Positions 7,878-16,701 of a stretch of DNA of 64,000 nt are shown one piece after another. This DNA comes from Candidatus Cohnella colombiensis. GTDB lineage: Bacteria > Bacillota > Bacilli > Paenibacillales > Paenibacillaceae. The stretch is taken from assembly GCA_029203125.1 (NCBI GenBank), contig CP119317.1, forward strand, positions 3,596,001 through 3,660,000. The letters are read 5' to 3'. Below the pieces are notes generated by a model, which searched no databases, had not been told where the DNA came from, and saw only the letters and a list, made by a program, of their open reading frames with translations. Numbering within the stretch: position 1 is the stretch's first letter; each line of letters begins with the position of its first letter. A program made the position numbers and the translations under genes.

Positions 7878-10800
7878 ATGAAAGACCGCAGTCTGAAAAT
7901 TTTTTCGTTGATTGTTATTGTATCTTTGTTCCTCGCTGGCTTTCCGAATTTTTCGGTAGCATCATCCGTTGCTTTGAACCAAGCCACCTACCAGTCTTCC
8001 AATCTGGCTGCATCTGCGTCCGTTACATCTGTCGCAGTCGGTGGCCGTCACTCAATAGCGCTAAAAAACGATGGGACCGTCTGGACCTGGGGATATAATT
8101 CCAATGGCCAACTCGGAGATGGAACAATGACAGATCGATCAACTCCGGTTCACGTAACCGGTGTTAATGGGATCATTGCGATTTCCGGAGGGGATGAATA
8201 TACAGTCGCGCTGAAAAACGATGGGACGGTGTGGACCTGGGGGCTCAATACATCCGGCCAACTGGGAGATGGAACAACATCGAATCGATCGGCTCCTGTT
8301 CAAGTACTGGGATTAAAGGGCATAATTGCAATTGCGGGAGGGTCTACACATACGACGGCTCTAAAAGACGATGGGACGGTTTGGGCCTGGGGAACCGGGT
8401 ACCTCGGAGACGGGGCAGTATCGGTTCGAACGACTCCTGTTCAAGTATCCGGCCTAAGTAGAATAACGGCAATTGCATGCAGCCGATTCCATACGATCGC
8501 TCTGAAAGATGATGGAACGGTCTGGTTCTGGGGGCAAGTCATTTTTAACTATAATCGCGGAGATATGTATGAATCATCGTTGCCTGTCAAAGTGCCCGGA
8601 CTAAATGGTTTGACTGCGATTGCAAGCGGGTACGAACATATGATACATCTAAAAAACGATGGGACCGTCTGGACTTGGGGCTCTTATGAATATGGTCAAC
8701 TCGGTGACGGGATGATCTCACGAGGGACAAATCCAGTTCAAGTGTCCGATTTAAGCGGCGTGGCTACAATTGGAGGTGGAGGACTAAGCACAATCGCCCT
8801 GAAAAACGATGGGACCGTCTGGACCTGGGGATTTAATTACTACGGTCAACTGGGAGACGGGACACACTTGACAAAATCGACTCCGGTTCAAGTGACCGGT
8901 TTAAGCGGAATAACGGCGATCGATATCAGCGGCTCTCATGCGATTACCCTCAAAAACGATGGGACGATCTGGACCTGGGGGGAAAATGAAAAAGGCCAAC
9001 TAGGAACCGGTAACACTTCATATACATCTTCCGTTCCCGTTCAAGTCCAATGGTCTGCAAGTCCAGAACCAAGCTTAACTGGCATTACATTAGATTCAAC
9101 GTCGTACACCCTTGTCAAAGGAAACTCACATCAAACAATTGTCACGGCCCATTATTCGGACAACACAACACAGACAATAACGGATCAGGCCGATTACCGA
9201 TCGTCCAATCTGGCGGCCGCTACGGTGAATACGGCCGGATTGGTGTCGGGGGAAAATGCGGGACAATCAAACATTACGGTTTCTTATCTCGGTCAATCAG
9301 CCACCGCTTCGGTTAACGTAAGTGATCCTCCGACAGAAGGATACTTGTACGGCGTCATCATCGACACTGGGACCAACGCGCCTGCGCCGGGGCTAACGCT
9401 GACGTTCAGAAAAGGGATTAACGTAACCGACGGACCCGTCGTGGCGACGATAACCTCGGTTACCGGAGATTACGATATAACGTTGCCTTATGGTGACTAT
9501 ACTGCCGTCATCACAGGTGACAACTATGAGCCATCCATGATTGTCGCCACTGTGAACAAACTGACGAACAGTAAGAACGGCACGATCACCCGGAAGCCGG
9601 AATCATTGAGCGGATACTTGTACGGCGTCATCATCGACACCGGGACCAACGCGCCTGCGCCGGGGCTAACGCTGACGTTCAGAAAAGGAATTAACGTAAC
9701 CGACGGACCCGTCGTGGCGACGATAACCTCGGCCACCGGAGATTACGATGTAACGCTGCCTTATGGTGACTATACTGCCGTCATCACGGGTGACAACTAT
9801 GAGCCATCCATGATTGTCGCCACCGTCAACAGACCGACGAACAGTAAGAATGGCACGATCACTCCGGTCGGTTCAAGCCCGCCTAGCCCGCCAGTAGCAA
9901 GCACTCCGCCAGGGCCCCCGACATTACTGCCGAGTGTCTGGTTGACGGGCAATCAGCCCTATATTTCCTGGAATCAGGCAGTCCGTACGGAGCAAAACAA
10001 TGGGCGCATACAAATACGTTTGGATGCGAGCTCCGTCATGTCACTTATTGATCATGCACCTCCCGATACGGCGTTATATACGATCGGTGTCGATGTGACC
10101 GGATCGGCAATCTTTGAAATACCCTCCTCCCTTGCTAAGGCAGCCTATGAGAAGGCAGGATGTTCGGGCTGGATTCTCGTGCTGACTGAGACTGGCTCTT
10201 ATACGCTACCACTGCAAGTGCTTAACGCAAATGAAGGGCTGGAGGACGGAGCCGTTACTCGAATCGAGGTGTCGCCGACTGAACAGCCGGAAAGCTCCCG
10301 GATCATTTCTGCGGCAGAGAAAGCGCAGGTCACTTTGCTCCCCGCACCGGCTACCACTTTTTCGCTAACCATAACTCATGAAGGAAAAGCGAAAACAATA
10401 AAAGATTTCGGAGACTTTTACGTAGAACGATCCATACGTCTGGGGGACAAGGAAAATCTATTTCCACCTCAACCTCTCATGCCCGGCATTTTCCTCTTCG
10501 ATCAGGAGAGGGGATCGTTCCAATTCACGCCAGCCCGATTAGTAAACGACGAGAACGGCACAGTTCACGCCATCATCCGGAGTACGGGCAACAGCACCTA
10601 CGTTGCAGGGTACAAAAAGGTCTCTTTTCATGATATTGGGTCGCACTGGGCCGAGTCCGCCATTAACAAACTCGCTTCCAAAGGTCTTATAAGTGGCACA
10701 AGACAGAATCGGTTCGAACCGGATGAGCCGGTTACCCGTGCGGAGTTCACTGCTTTGCTTGTCCGCGGCCTCGGCCTGCAAGACCAGAAAGTATCCGGTT

Positions 10801-11174
10801 CATTCAGTGACGTTAAGGCTAACAATTGGTATAGCAATGAGGTGCTGATCGCCGAGCAAAAGAAACTTGTTTCTGGACATAATGACGCTTTCCGCCCGAA
10901 CGATAAACTCACCCGTGAGGAGATGGCGGTCATGATCGCCCGAGCGCTTGAATATGCTGCCCCTACGAGAATATTCCCCTTAGCGGATCTGGATTCGTTT
11001 ACGGATGCCGATCGAATATCCGATTGGGCTCGTTGGTCTTTCCGAATCTCCGTCGTTAACGGTATCCTAATTGGAACATCGCAACGAAGTCTAGACCCTA
11101 CCGGCACCTGCACCCGTGCTCAAGCGGTCATCGTGCTAGAACGTATGCTAAGGACACTAGCCTTGTCAGATTAG
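7878..11174 (+). CDS. SLH-anchored surface protein with RCC1 beta-propeller, Big2 and tandem repeats
   Basis: A 1098-residue secreted protein. Signal peptide 1-29; seven RCC1 repeats (about 50-395), each carrying an ALKNDGTVWTWG-type motif followed by a GQLGDGT-type motif, enough for one closed seven-bladed propeller; a Big2 Ig-like domain (about 398-482); two nearly identical 84-residue carboxypeptidase-regulatory-like modules beginning GYLYGVIIDTGTNAPAPGLT (487-570 and 578-661); a Pro/Ser linker (about 665-690); a domain of about 200 residues without recognised family; three SLH domains (about 918-1092) that would bind pyruvylated secondary wall polymer. Repeats 3 and 4 of the propeller are the most diverged. 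The ATG at 7878 follows GGGAGTGG. It is the second gene of an operon with the Hcp-like protein, suggesting the two act together at the cell surface. Confidence 0.9.
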   Translation: MKDRSLKIFSLIVIVSLFLAGFPNFSVASSVALNQATYQSSNLAASASVTSVAVGGRHSIALKNDGTVWTWGYNSNGQLGDGTMTDRSTPVHVTGVNGIIAISGGDEYTVALKNDGTVWTWGLNTSGQLGDGTTSNRSAPVQVLGLKGIIAIAGGSTHTTALKDDGTVWAWGTGYLGDGAVSVRTTPVQVSGLSRITAIACSRFHTIALKDDGTVWFWGQVIFNYNRGDMYESSLPVKVPGLNGLTAIASGYEHMIHLKNDGTVWTWGSYEYGQLGDGMISRGTNPVQVSDLSGVATIGGGGLSTIALKNDGTVWTWGFNYYGQLGDGTHLTKSTPVQVTGLSGITAIDISGSHAITLKNDGTIWTWGENEKGQLGTGNTSYTSSVPVQVQWSASPEPSLTGITLDSTSYTLVKGNSHQTIVTAHYSDNTTQTITDQADYRSSNLAAATVNTAGLVSGENAGQSNITVSYLGQSATASVNVSDPPTEGYLYGVIIDTGTNAPAPGLTLTFRKGINVTDGPVVATITSVTGDYDITLPYGDYTAVITGDNYEPSMIVATVNKLTNSKNGTITRKPESLSGYLYGVIIDTGTNAPAPGLTLTFRKGINVTDGPVVATITSATGDYDVTLPYGDYTAVITGDNYEPSMIVATVNRPTNSKNGTITPVGSSPPSPPVASTPPGPPTLLPSVWLTGNQPYISWNQAVRTEQNNGRIQIRLDASSVMSLIDHAPPDTALYTIGVDVTGSAIFEIPSSLAKAAYEKAGCSGWILVLTETGSYTLPLQVLNANEGLEDGAVTRIEVSPTEQPESSRIISAAEKAQVTLLPAPATTFSLTITHEGKAKTIKDFGDFYVERSIRLGDKENLFPPQPLMPGIFLFDQERGSFQFTPARLVNDENGTVHAIIRSTGNSTYVAGYKKVSFHDIGSHWAESAINKLASKGLISGTRQNRFEPDEPVTRAEFTALLVRGLGLQDQKVSGSFSDVKANNWYSNEVLIAEQKKLVSGHNDAFRPNDKLTREEMAVMIARALEYAAPTRIFPLADLDSFTDADRISDWARWSFRISVVNGILIGTSQRSLDPTGTCTRAQAVIVLERMLRTLALSD
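9339..9862 (+). repeat. two 251-bp direct repeats inside the RCC1/SLH gene
   Basis: Copies at 9339-9589 and 9612-9862, offset 273 bp (91 codons), differ at only a few positions. They encode the two carboxypeptidase-regulatory-like modules. The near identity at DNA level points to recent duplication or gene conversion. Confidence 0.9.
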
Positions 11175-11364
11175 TATTCGCAATCACTTTAGACGTTGAC
11201 GTCTAGGAACGATATATTCGACATTCAAAAGGCTTTAGCTGTACATCCGCATGCAGAGTGTTAGGGGCATCTGCAGCATTGGACAATACCCGTTCAAAAG
11301 AACGAACGGATACTGCTGCAGGTAATTGACAAGAGGCAGGCTATCACGAGGAACGCGGCAAAAA

Positions 11365-11496
11365 ATGTTCAAAGCTAAATTCTTTGAAAAATACAAAGAA
11401 CCCGAAAAGTTCATTTGGGGTGATCCACCAGTATTCAAGAAAATTTGCGTCATTTGTGATACGGTTCACCGTAACGGGTCTAACGGAGAAAAATAG
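11365..11496 (+). CDS. possible 43-residue small protein
   Basis: A short ORF beginning MFKAKFFEKYKEPEKF, containing a CVIC pair and ending at TAG 11496. A GAGGAA sequence lies about 12 bases upstream of the ATG. Its last third overlaps a recurrent intergenic element (11455-11497), so it may be chance or a remnant. The rest of the gap 11175-11616 shows no gene. Confidence 0.2.
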   Translation: MFKAKFFEKYKEPEKFIWGDPPVFKKICVICDTVHRNGSNGEK

Positions 11497-11592
11497 GCTG
11501 TAGCGATTTAGAAACTTAATTTTTACTTGTGTTACAGTTCACCGAGGAGTTTGTTACGGAAGATTTTTAGGGCCATCCTAGCCGGATGGCCC
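11455..11592 (+). repeat. two copies of a recurrent intergenic element, second ending in a hairpin
   Basis: Copy 1 (11455-11497) and copy 2 (11528-11592) share the pattern TGTGxTACxGTTCACCG ... ACGGAxA. Copy 2 continues into a hairpin with arms GGGCCATCC (11570-11578) and GGATGGCCC (11584-11592) followed by TTT. A related unit with the same order lies at 54611-54677, and a half unit at 14348-14370. The first half includes the palindrome TACGGT-TC-ACCGTA. Confidence 0.55.
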
Positions 11593-11595
11593 TTT
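11570..11595. terminator. GGGCCATCC hairpin, probable bidirectional terminator
   Basis: A 9-bp perfect stem with 5-base loop between the surface operon (+) and the MFS gene (-). It is followed by TTT on the plus strand and by TAAAAATC on the minus strand, so it is only moderately terminator-like. Confidence 0.6.
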
Positions 11596-11616
11596 CTAAC
11601 TGAGTATTCCTTGTAA

Positions 11617-13032
11617 TTACGCTGCCTTTTTAACTCGAGTAACACCTTTTTTTCCTTTCACAAAGAAGGACAACACTAATGCAACGACTGCCACGCTTGC
11701 GACGACAGAGAATGCGGCTGAGATTCCATGCACCATCGGATCTGTCAATTTATCTTTCACAGCTTCATTGGTTTTATTGGACATGATCGTGATCAGAATA
11801 GCCATACCGATGGACGCAGCGACTGTACGTAACGTATTGTTTACGGCTGTACCATGTGGAATCATCTCGGTCTTAAGTTGATTAATACCGACTGTCATAA
11901 TTGGCATAATGATCATTGAAATACCAAACATTAAGACTGCATAGACAACAACCATATAGGTGTAGGAAGTTGATTCTGTGATATTACTAAATAAGAATGC
12001 TGTTACTGCCGCAATGGATAAACCCGTTATAGCCAATGGCCGAAGTCCGATCTTATCGAATATTCTGCCGGTAATAGGTGACATAATTCCCATCACAATG
12101 GCTCCCGGCAAAATCATTAAGCCAGATTCCAACGCGGTATATCCGCGGGCAGTTTGCATATATAGCGGGATAAGCAGTTGTGTTCCCGCATTACAAATCA
12201 TGACCACCATGCCGATGATTACGGACAAGCTAAAGGTTTTATTTTGAAACACTCGCAAATGGAGAAGCGGTGTATCGATAACAAATTGGCGCCATGTAAA
12301 TACGATGAGTGAAATGGCACCGACTGCGATTGTAATCCAAACCTCCGGACTGTCCCAGCCCTGTCTGCCGGATGAGCTGAAACCATATAACAAACCACTG
12401 AATCCAATCGTCGATAATAGGATGGATAAGATATCGATTTTAGGATTCGTGTGCTTGGTTTCCTTCTTCATTACGAATTGCGCTAAAACGATAACAATCA
12501 AGACGACAGGCAACATCATGTAAAACAGTGCTCGCCATTCATAACTTTCGAGAACCCAACCCGCCAATGTGGGTCCAATGGCAGGAGCGAATGCAATGAC
12601 TAAGCCAACCAACCCCATAACGGCTCCACGCTTTTCCGGCGGGAACATCATCAATAGCATGGTTTGTATTAATGGCATCATGATGCCAGCACCACAGGCT
12701 TGCAGAATCCTACCGATAAATAACACTTCAAAGCCTTGTGCAGTTGCTCCTACCAATGTTCCAAGTGCAAAAAAGGACATCGCTGCAATAAATAAGTTCT
12801 TTGATGAAAATTTCGATATAAAAAAGGCTGAAATCGGAATTAACACACCGTTGACGAGCATAAATCCCGTTATTAACCATTGTCCAGTCGTTGCGGCGAT
12901 GGATAAGTCCGACATAATGTGCGGCAACGCAGTATTAAGCAACGTTTGATTCAAAATTAGAACAAAAGCACCAGCAAGTATGATCGCTATTAGGATGGCT
13001 TTGTTTACACCTTTTTCAGATTTCTCCGTCAT
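11617..13032 (-). CDS. MFS drug:H+ antiporter, DHA2 (EmrB/QacA) type
   Basis: A 471-residue transporter with about 14 hydrophobic segments. Motif-A-like GRILQACGAGIMMPL, antiporter motif C-like VGLVIAFAPAIGPTLAGWVLE and NQTLLNTALPHIMSDL in TM1 place it in the DHA2 drug exporters. A GTG at 13041 is in frame, but AAGGAG is 8 bases before ATG 13032, so that start is chosen. It is divergent from a TetR-family gene 260 bases away whose promoter contains an inverted repeat, the usual arrangement for a repressor-controlled exporter. Substrate unknown. Confidence 0.92.
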   Translation of the reverse strand: MTEKSEKGVNKAILIAIILAGAFVLILNQTLLNTALPHIMSDLSIAATTGQWLITGFMLVNGVLIPISAFFISKFSSKNLFIAAMSFFALGTLVGATAQGFEVLFIGRILQACGAGIMMPLIQTMLLMMFPPEKRGAVMGLVGLVIAFAPAIGPTLAGWVLESYEWRALFYMMLPVVLIVIVLAQFVMKKETKHTNPKIDILSILLSTIGFSGLLYGFSSSGRQGWDSPEVWITIAVGAISLIVFTWRQFVIDTPLLHLRVFQNKTFSLSVIIGMVVMICNAGTQLLIPLYMQTARGYTALESGLMILPGAIVMGIMSPITGRIFDKIGLRPLAITGLSIAAVTAFLFSNITESTSYTYMVVVYAVLMFGISMIIMPIMTVGINQLKTEMIPHGTAVNNTLRTVAASIGMAILITIMSNKTNEAVKDKLTDPMVHGISAAFSVVASVAVVALVLSFFVKGKKGVTRVKKAA

Positions 13033-13242
13033 ATCTATCACTCCTTAATAGTTGAACAGTAGCTATTACCCTCTAATCACCAATAAACATTCCGGTGTAT
13101 ACATGATCCCCGCTGCATACGTCCTTCCTATCCTCACCTCTCGAATGTACTACGGTTATATTTTTGAACTCGCTTGCCATATGTGCCATGATAACTCCGC
13201 TCAATAGAAAAATCAAGACAAAATTGAACATTGATTATACTT

Positions 13243-13269
13243 TTATACTCACAGTAATTCGAGTATAAT
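13243..13269. promoter_or_regulatory. TetR operator overlapping the -10 element of the tetR promoter
   Basis: Perfect inverted repeat TTATACTC (13243-13250) / GAGTATAA (13261-13268) with a 10-base spacer. The right arm overlaps a -10 element TATAAT (13264-13269), 24 bases before the tetR start. Binding there would block the promoter. The -35 is poor. Confidence 0.55.
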
Positions 13270-13292
13270 GGATGTATAAAGGAGAGGGCGAG

Positions 13293-14186
13293 ATGCAACT
13301 AAAGAAATCGGATATCGTGGATGCAGCTGTACAGCTATTTATCGATCAGGGTTATCATGCTACTTCCATTCAAGACATATTGAATCGCAGCGGCATTTCA
13401 AAAGGAACTTTTTATAAGCACTTTCAATCCAAAGTTGAACTGCTTCGAGCTTCGCTTCTGTACCATGAAGATAAAATGAATGCCGACTGTAATCGAATAG
13501 TAATTGGCGAAGACGATACCGGTAAAGAGATCTTCATTCAACAGTTATCGACCATGATGACTTATCGCGCTGAGAGTAAAATCAATGCTTTAATTGAGGA
13601 TGCTTTAGTGTCTAACGATTCTGATCTGATCGCATTTATAAAGCAAATGCGTATTCGGATGATAAGCTGGATCTACGTACGTTTGAATCAACTATTCTCG
13701 AAGCAATATCATGAATATTTAATGGATGTAACCATAGCCTTATCAGGTATGTTACAGAACATGCTTACAATGAATGCCTCATTAAGGAATCCGGCCCCGA
13801 TTCCTTCCATCTGCGTATATTGCGTTACCCAAGCAGAAGAATTACTCATCAGCGTCGAGCATAAGAAAATCAAAGTATTCGAGACGGACGAACTTGAACA
13901 ATCGTTTCACATGTTGGAGCAGCCTGATTTCTCTTATAGCGAACTGGCTCTGAGCACGGGGAGTATACGTAAATTAATCGATAAGAGGATAGATGATTCG
14001 GAGCGCCAACGTATGGCGTTCGACTTGATCCTGTTTATACAAGAAGAAGCCGCCGCAGAGGATCCTAAAGCGTCCTTAATATCAAGTGCTATAACTACGT
14101 TAATGAACATGAAGGAGATAAGTGATTCACCAGAGATGGAAGCTTACAAGAATACTCTAAGTAAACTTGGATTCAGACCCATTTGA
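13293..14186 (+). CDS. TetR-family regulator with extended C-terminus
   Basis: A 297-residue protein from ATG 13293 (AAAGGAGAGGG upstream; the in-frame ATG at 13272 would put the ribosome site inside the gene). Residues 5-52 are a typical TetR helix-turn-helix: DAAVQLFIDQGYHATSIQDILNRSGISKGTFYKHFQSK. Normal TetR proteins are 190-220 residues; this one carries about 90 extra residues, predicted helical, after the ligand-binding domain. It faces the MFS exporter and most likely represses it and itself. The ligand is unknown. Confidence 0.88.
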   Translation: MQLKKSDIVDAAVQLFIDQGYHATSIQDILNRSGISKGTFYKHFQSKVELLRASLLYHEDKMNADCNRIVIGEDDTGKEIFIQQLSTMMTYRAESKINALIEDALVSNDSDLIAFIKQMRIRMISWIYVRLNQLFSKQYHEYLMDVTIALSGMLQNMLTMNASLRNPAPIPSICVYCVTQAEELLISVEHKKIKVFETDELEQSFHMLEQPDFSYSELALSTGSIRKLIDKRIDDSERQRMAFDLILFIQEEAAAEDPKASLISSAITTLMNMKEISDSPEMEAYKNTLSKLGFRPI

Positions 14187-14251
14187 CCTATTATGGAAAA
14201 TAGCAAAGAGCTACTAAAGGAAGCTTCGAACTCAATCCGACAGCTCCTGTT

Positions 14252-14301
14252 AAAAAGATAAGACCGGATTTTAGTGTATTGCGCTCTGGTCTTATCCTTT
14301 T
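14252..14301 (+). terminator. rho-independent terminator after the tetR gene
   Basis: Stem GATAAGACC (14257-14265) / GGTCTTATC (14288-14296), extended by AAAAA and TTTTT with one bulged C, and followed by a T-rich tract. It could also stop transcripts from the minus strand. Confidence 0.7.
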
Positions 14302-14466
14302 TCTATTTTATACTCACCATTAATTCCATTCTCCGCTTTACCACTGCTTGTGATAAGGTTCACCGTAATATATCCAAGCACAAATTGTGTTTTGACCACA
14401 ATGTTTACATTAGTGTATAGAGAAAAACCATCTCCAACAATGGAATGGTTTCGAGGAAAATAGTTT

Positions 14467-14802
14467 CTAACTATTTTCATTTATTAATTCGCCACAAAAG
14501 CAATCTGCTAACGCTTGTGTAAATGGAACAATCAGGTCTTTGTTCCATTCGGCTAGCCTGTTATCGTGTATCTCTGTCCATAATCGGTGTTTAGATGCCC
14601 AGTATGTCAACTCTAAAACACCTGCATTTTTCCCTTGTTTAAGGTGGTAATGTATAGACCCTTTCAACGTTGAAAGGGTTGTTTTTTGCGTTATGTTTAA
14701 CCCATATGTATTTATGATTTCCTCTATTTCTTCTATAACAAAGTCAACATCAAGAGATTTTGTTTGTGGCAGTTTGGAATTTACTATTTCATATTTTATC
14801 AT
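14467..14802 (-). CDS. hypothetical protein, 111 residues
   Basis: An unrecognised, probably alpha-helical cytosolic protein with two regular helices (DVDFVIEEIEEIINTYG, TTLSTLKGSIHYHLKQG) and a Trp-rich segment (LTYWASKHRLWTEIHDNRLAEW). It lies 12 bases downstream of the DinB-like gene on the same strand, so the two are probably co-transcribed. No good Shine-Dalgarno is visible, consistent with coupling. The stop codon lies in a 10-bp perfect hairpin (14456-14478). The DNA is more AT-rich than the surrounding genes. Confidence 0.6.
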   Translation of the reverse strand: MIKYEIVNSKLPQTKSLDVDFVIEEIEEIINTYGLNITQKTTLSTLKGSIHYHLKQGKNAGVLELTYWASKHRLWTEIHDNRLAEWNKDLIVPFTQALADCFCGELINENS

Positions 14803-14814
14803 GTATTCTATGAC

Positions 14815-15252
14815 CTACCATAAGTGCCAATCTGAACGCCATTGTTCAGGGATAACTATTCCTGCTTGTTTCAATGCCACATACCATTGACCTTGATGAA
14901 TGGCTTCATGTTGAATTGCAATACTACATATTTCATCTGGCGACACCGAATAATCGTCACTCCAATAAATCCTATCCACTTTAGAATTTGTCATTGCGTC
15001 TGCTAACTCTTTACGACTTCTTATTAGTTCTACTTCCAAGTCTGCATCTCTTGATATAGAATTTCCAGGCAACCTAATACGCCCCGTACTAAAACTATCA
15101 CGATAAACATCCCTAACCCTTACCATATGAGCAAATAATCTACCTGCTGAACCGATTTCAGGTATGATGATTTCCTCCCACCTATCCTTGTTTATTACAG
15201 TAACCAATTGGTCTAACATTTCTGCCGAGTACAAATAGCCCTTTGCGTCCAA
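14815..15252 (-). CDS. DinB-like four-helix-bundle protein
   Basis: A 145-residue protein of the DinB/YfiT-like metal-binding superfamily. The pattern fits: an early His (LFAHMVRVRDVY, near residue 41) and a C-terminal HEAIHQGQWYVALKQAGI (about 118-135), where the two His of HxxxH would complete the metal site. The start is TTG at 15252 with AAGGATTG upstream. Many family members are thiol-dependent transferases or stress-induced proteins of unknown activity. It leads a two-gene unit with the 111-residue protein. Confidence 0.75.
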   Translation of the reverse strand: MDAKGYLYSAEMLDQLVTVINKDRWEEIIIPEIGSAGRLFAHMVRVRDVYRDSFSTGRIRLPGNSISRDADLEVELIRSRKELADAMTNSKVDRIYWSDDYSVSPDEICSIAIQHEAIHQGQWYVALKQAGIVIPEQWRSDWHLW

Positions 15253-15607
15253 AAGCGAATCAATCCTTTCTCATCTGTTGTGTATTTTCAAAACTATGAT
15301 TATTTCCTAATTATACCATATGACCAGTTCTCGTATCGCTAATATTTCACTCTTAGTCGGACTGTGGAAGTGCTTACGACATATATGAAAGCGACTAACA
15401 CATAATTAATTGAAACCACCTCCCGCTTCAATGTTAGACATGATTTTTGACTTGTAAGTAGAGAAGAAACATCTGCTAGAACGCAGATCAGAAATTGAGC
15501 AGCAGTGAATGAGGGGAACAGACCAGATCAAAGAAGCGTCAAAGACACTGAGTTGTTCTTTGACGCTTCCCTTAGAAATGAGTTTGAGGTTAGTAATAAC
15601 ATTTTGT
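15253..15607. other. gene-free stretch with one strong hairpin
   Basis: No convincing gene. An 11-bp perfect hairpin with arms AAGCGTCAAAG (15534-15544) and CTTTGACGCTT (15558-15568) lies 40 bases past the stop of the minus-strand SpxH-like gene and could terminate it, although the following T-run is weak. The 15253-15330 part contains the likely promoter of the DinB-like gene (TATAATT on the minus strand). Confidence 0.5.
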
Positions 15608-16540
15608 TTATTCAGTTGTTGTAAAATAAAACTCCCCAACAATTTCCTTCGCTTGGTAACGACCTGGTGAAAGCTCTTTTTCAATAAACGAATTAACATC
15701 AGATTGTTCAACATCGTACATGACTTCAATTTCTTTAGAAAATAGAAGTTTTTCTTTTTCAAGCAAGCTAGAAAGGGGAGGTTGTTGTTTGGGTTGCAGT
15801 TGTTCCAAATTTAGAACTTGTTTTAATCCGTCTACATAGTATTCAAACGGACGGCCACCACCAATTTTTACGCCTTTATTTTCCTCATTAATCATGATAA
15901 TGGTAGGAAAGCCTCTGACACCTAAGCTTCTAGCTTGCTCAAAATCTTCATTCAATAATTGTTGTCCAATTGGTTGTTCAGCTTCATTTACAATCGCTTC
16001 ACCATCCAGGCCCATTTTATTTACGATTTCAATCAGAACGGATTGATCCGAAATATTTTGATTAAATGCGAACAGCGCTTCTCTTGCACGGCGCAAATAT
16101 TCATATGCGATTGCACCATTATGATTTTTTTGAATCACCTTAAATACACGAGAGGGTGGGTAGGACGATTGAACTGGATTATCAATCATTAAAGTGCCAT
16201 CAATGGGCATTCTTGAATGTTCTCCAACTTCTCTCCAATGACCAGCAACGTCGGCTGGTTTATAAATTCCGTTGGCAGGGTCGATGGGTCCGTCATGCCA
16301 CTTTTCCAGCAAACCACCCATAACCGTATGAAAGTTAAAATAATGTCCATATTGCTCTACAAAACGACGAAGAATAGGTTCAATTGCCCAGCAATGAGAA
16401 CAAATCGGATCAGTCACATAATAAAGATTAGCCACTTTTTTTGGGGGTTGATTAAAATCAATAACCTCCATTTCTTCCTCTCCAGCAACTCCGCATACAC
16501 CTGTTTCTAAATCACAAATCATATTATTATTGTTCTTCAT
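15608..16540 (-). CDS. DsbA-family thioredoxin-fold protein, FrnE/SpxH(YjbH)-like
   Basis: A 310-residue thioredoxin-superfamily protein with active-site motif CSHC in YYVTDPICSHCWAIEPI (near residue 49), an inserted helical domain and a cis-Pro segment RGFPTIIMI (about 208-216). This matches Thioredoxin_5 / FrnE-like proteins, which include the ClpXP adaptor SpxH (YjbH). The N-terminal Cys-containing ICDLETGVCGV resembles that seen in SpxH relatives. It could be an adaptor for Spx degradation or an oxidoreductase; sequence alone does not decide. ATG 16540 has AGAGGAGG just upstream. It is divergent from a TetR-type gene, its probable regulator. The DNA is AT-rich, suggesting separate origin from its neighbours. 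Confidence 0.8.
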   Translation of the reverse strand: MKNNNNMICDLETGVCGVAGEEEMEVIDFNQPPKKVANLYYVTDPICSHCWAIEPILRRFVEQYGHYFNFHTVMGGLLEKWHDGPIDPANGIYKPADVAGHWREVGEHSRMPIDGTLMIDNPVQSSYPPSRVFKVIQKNHNGAIAYEYLRRAREALFAFNQNISDQSVLIEIVNKMGLDGEAIVNEAEQPIGQQLLNEDFEQARSLGVRGFPTIIMINEENKGVKIGGGRPFEYYVDGLKQVLNLEQLQPKQQPPLSSLLEKEKLLFSKEIEVMYDVEQSDVNSFIEKELSPGRYQAKEIVGEFYFTTTE

Positions 16541-16701
16541 TTCATTTTCCTCCTCTAGAAGCATAACTCTTTACCTCGTATTATTTGCCTTACAATTGAA
16601 TTTTAAGTCATAATGAAAATCAGCAACACCAATAGTTCTGTGGATTTGTCGTTTATACAACACATTATAGAAATTGTTTAAAAAGTAGGAGTGATAACAA
16701 A

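Noticed and set aside
14292..14480. 62-codon minus-strand frame after the 111-residue gene
   Set aside because: Its start lies in a hairpin overlapping the preceding stop, there is no ribosome site, and the end overlaps a terminator; no family recognised.
15406..15762. 118-codon minus-strand frame
   Set aside because: Overlaps the SpxH/FrnE-like gene in another frame and has an AT-driven Lys/Leu-rich composition; taken as a shadow.
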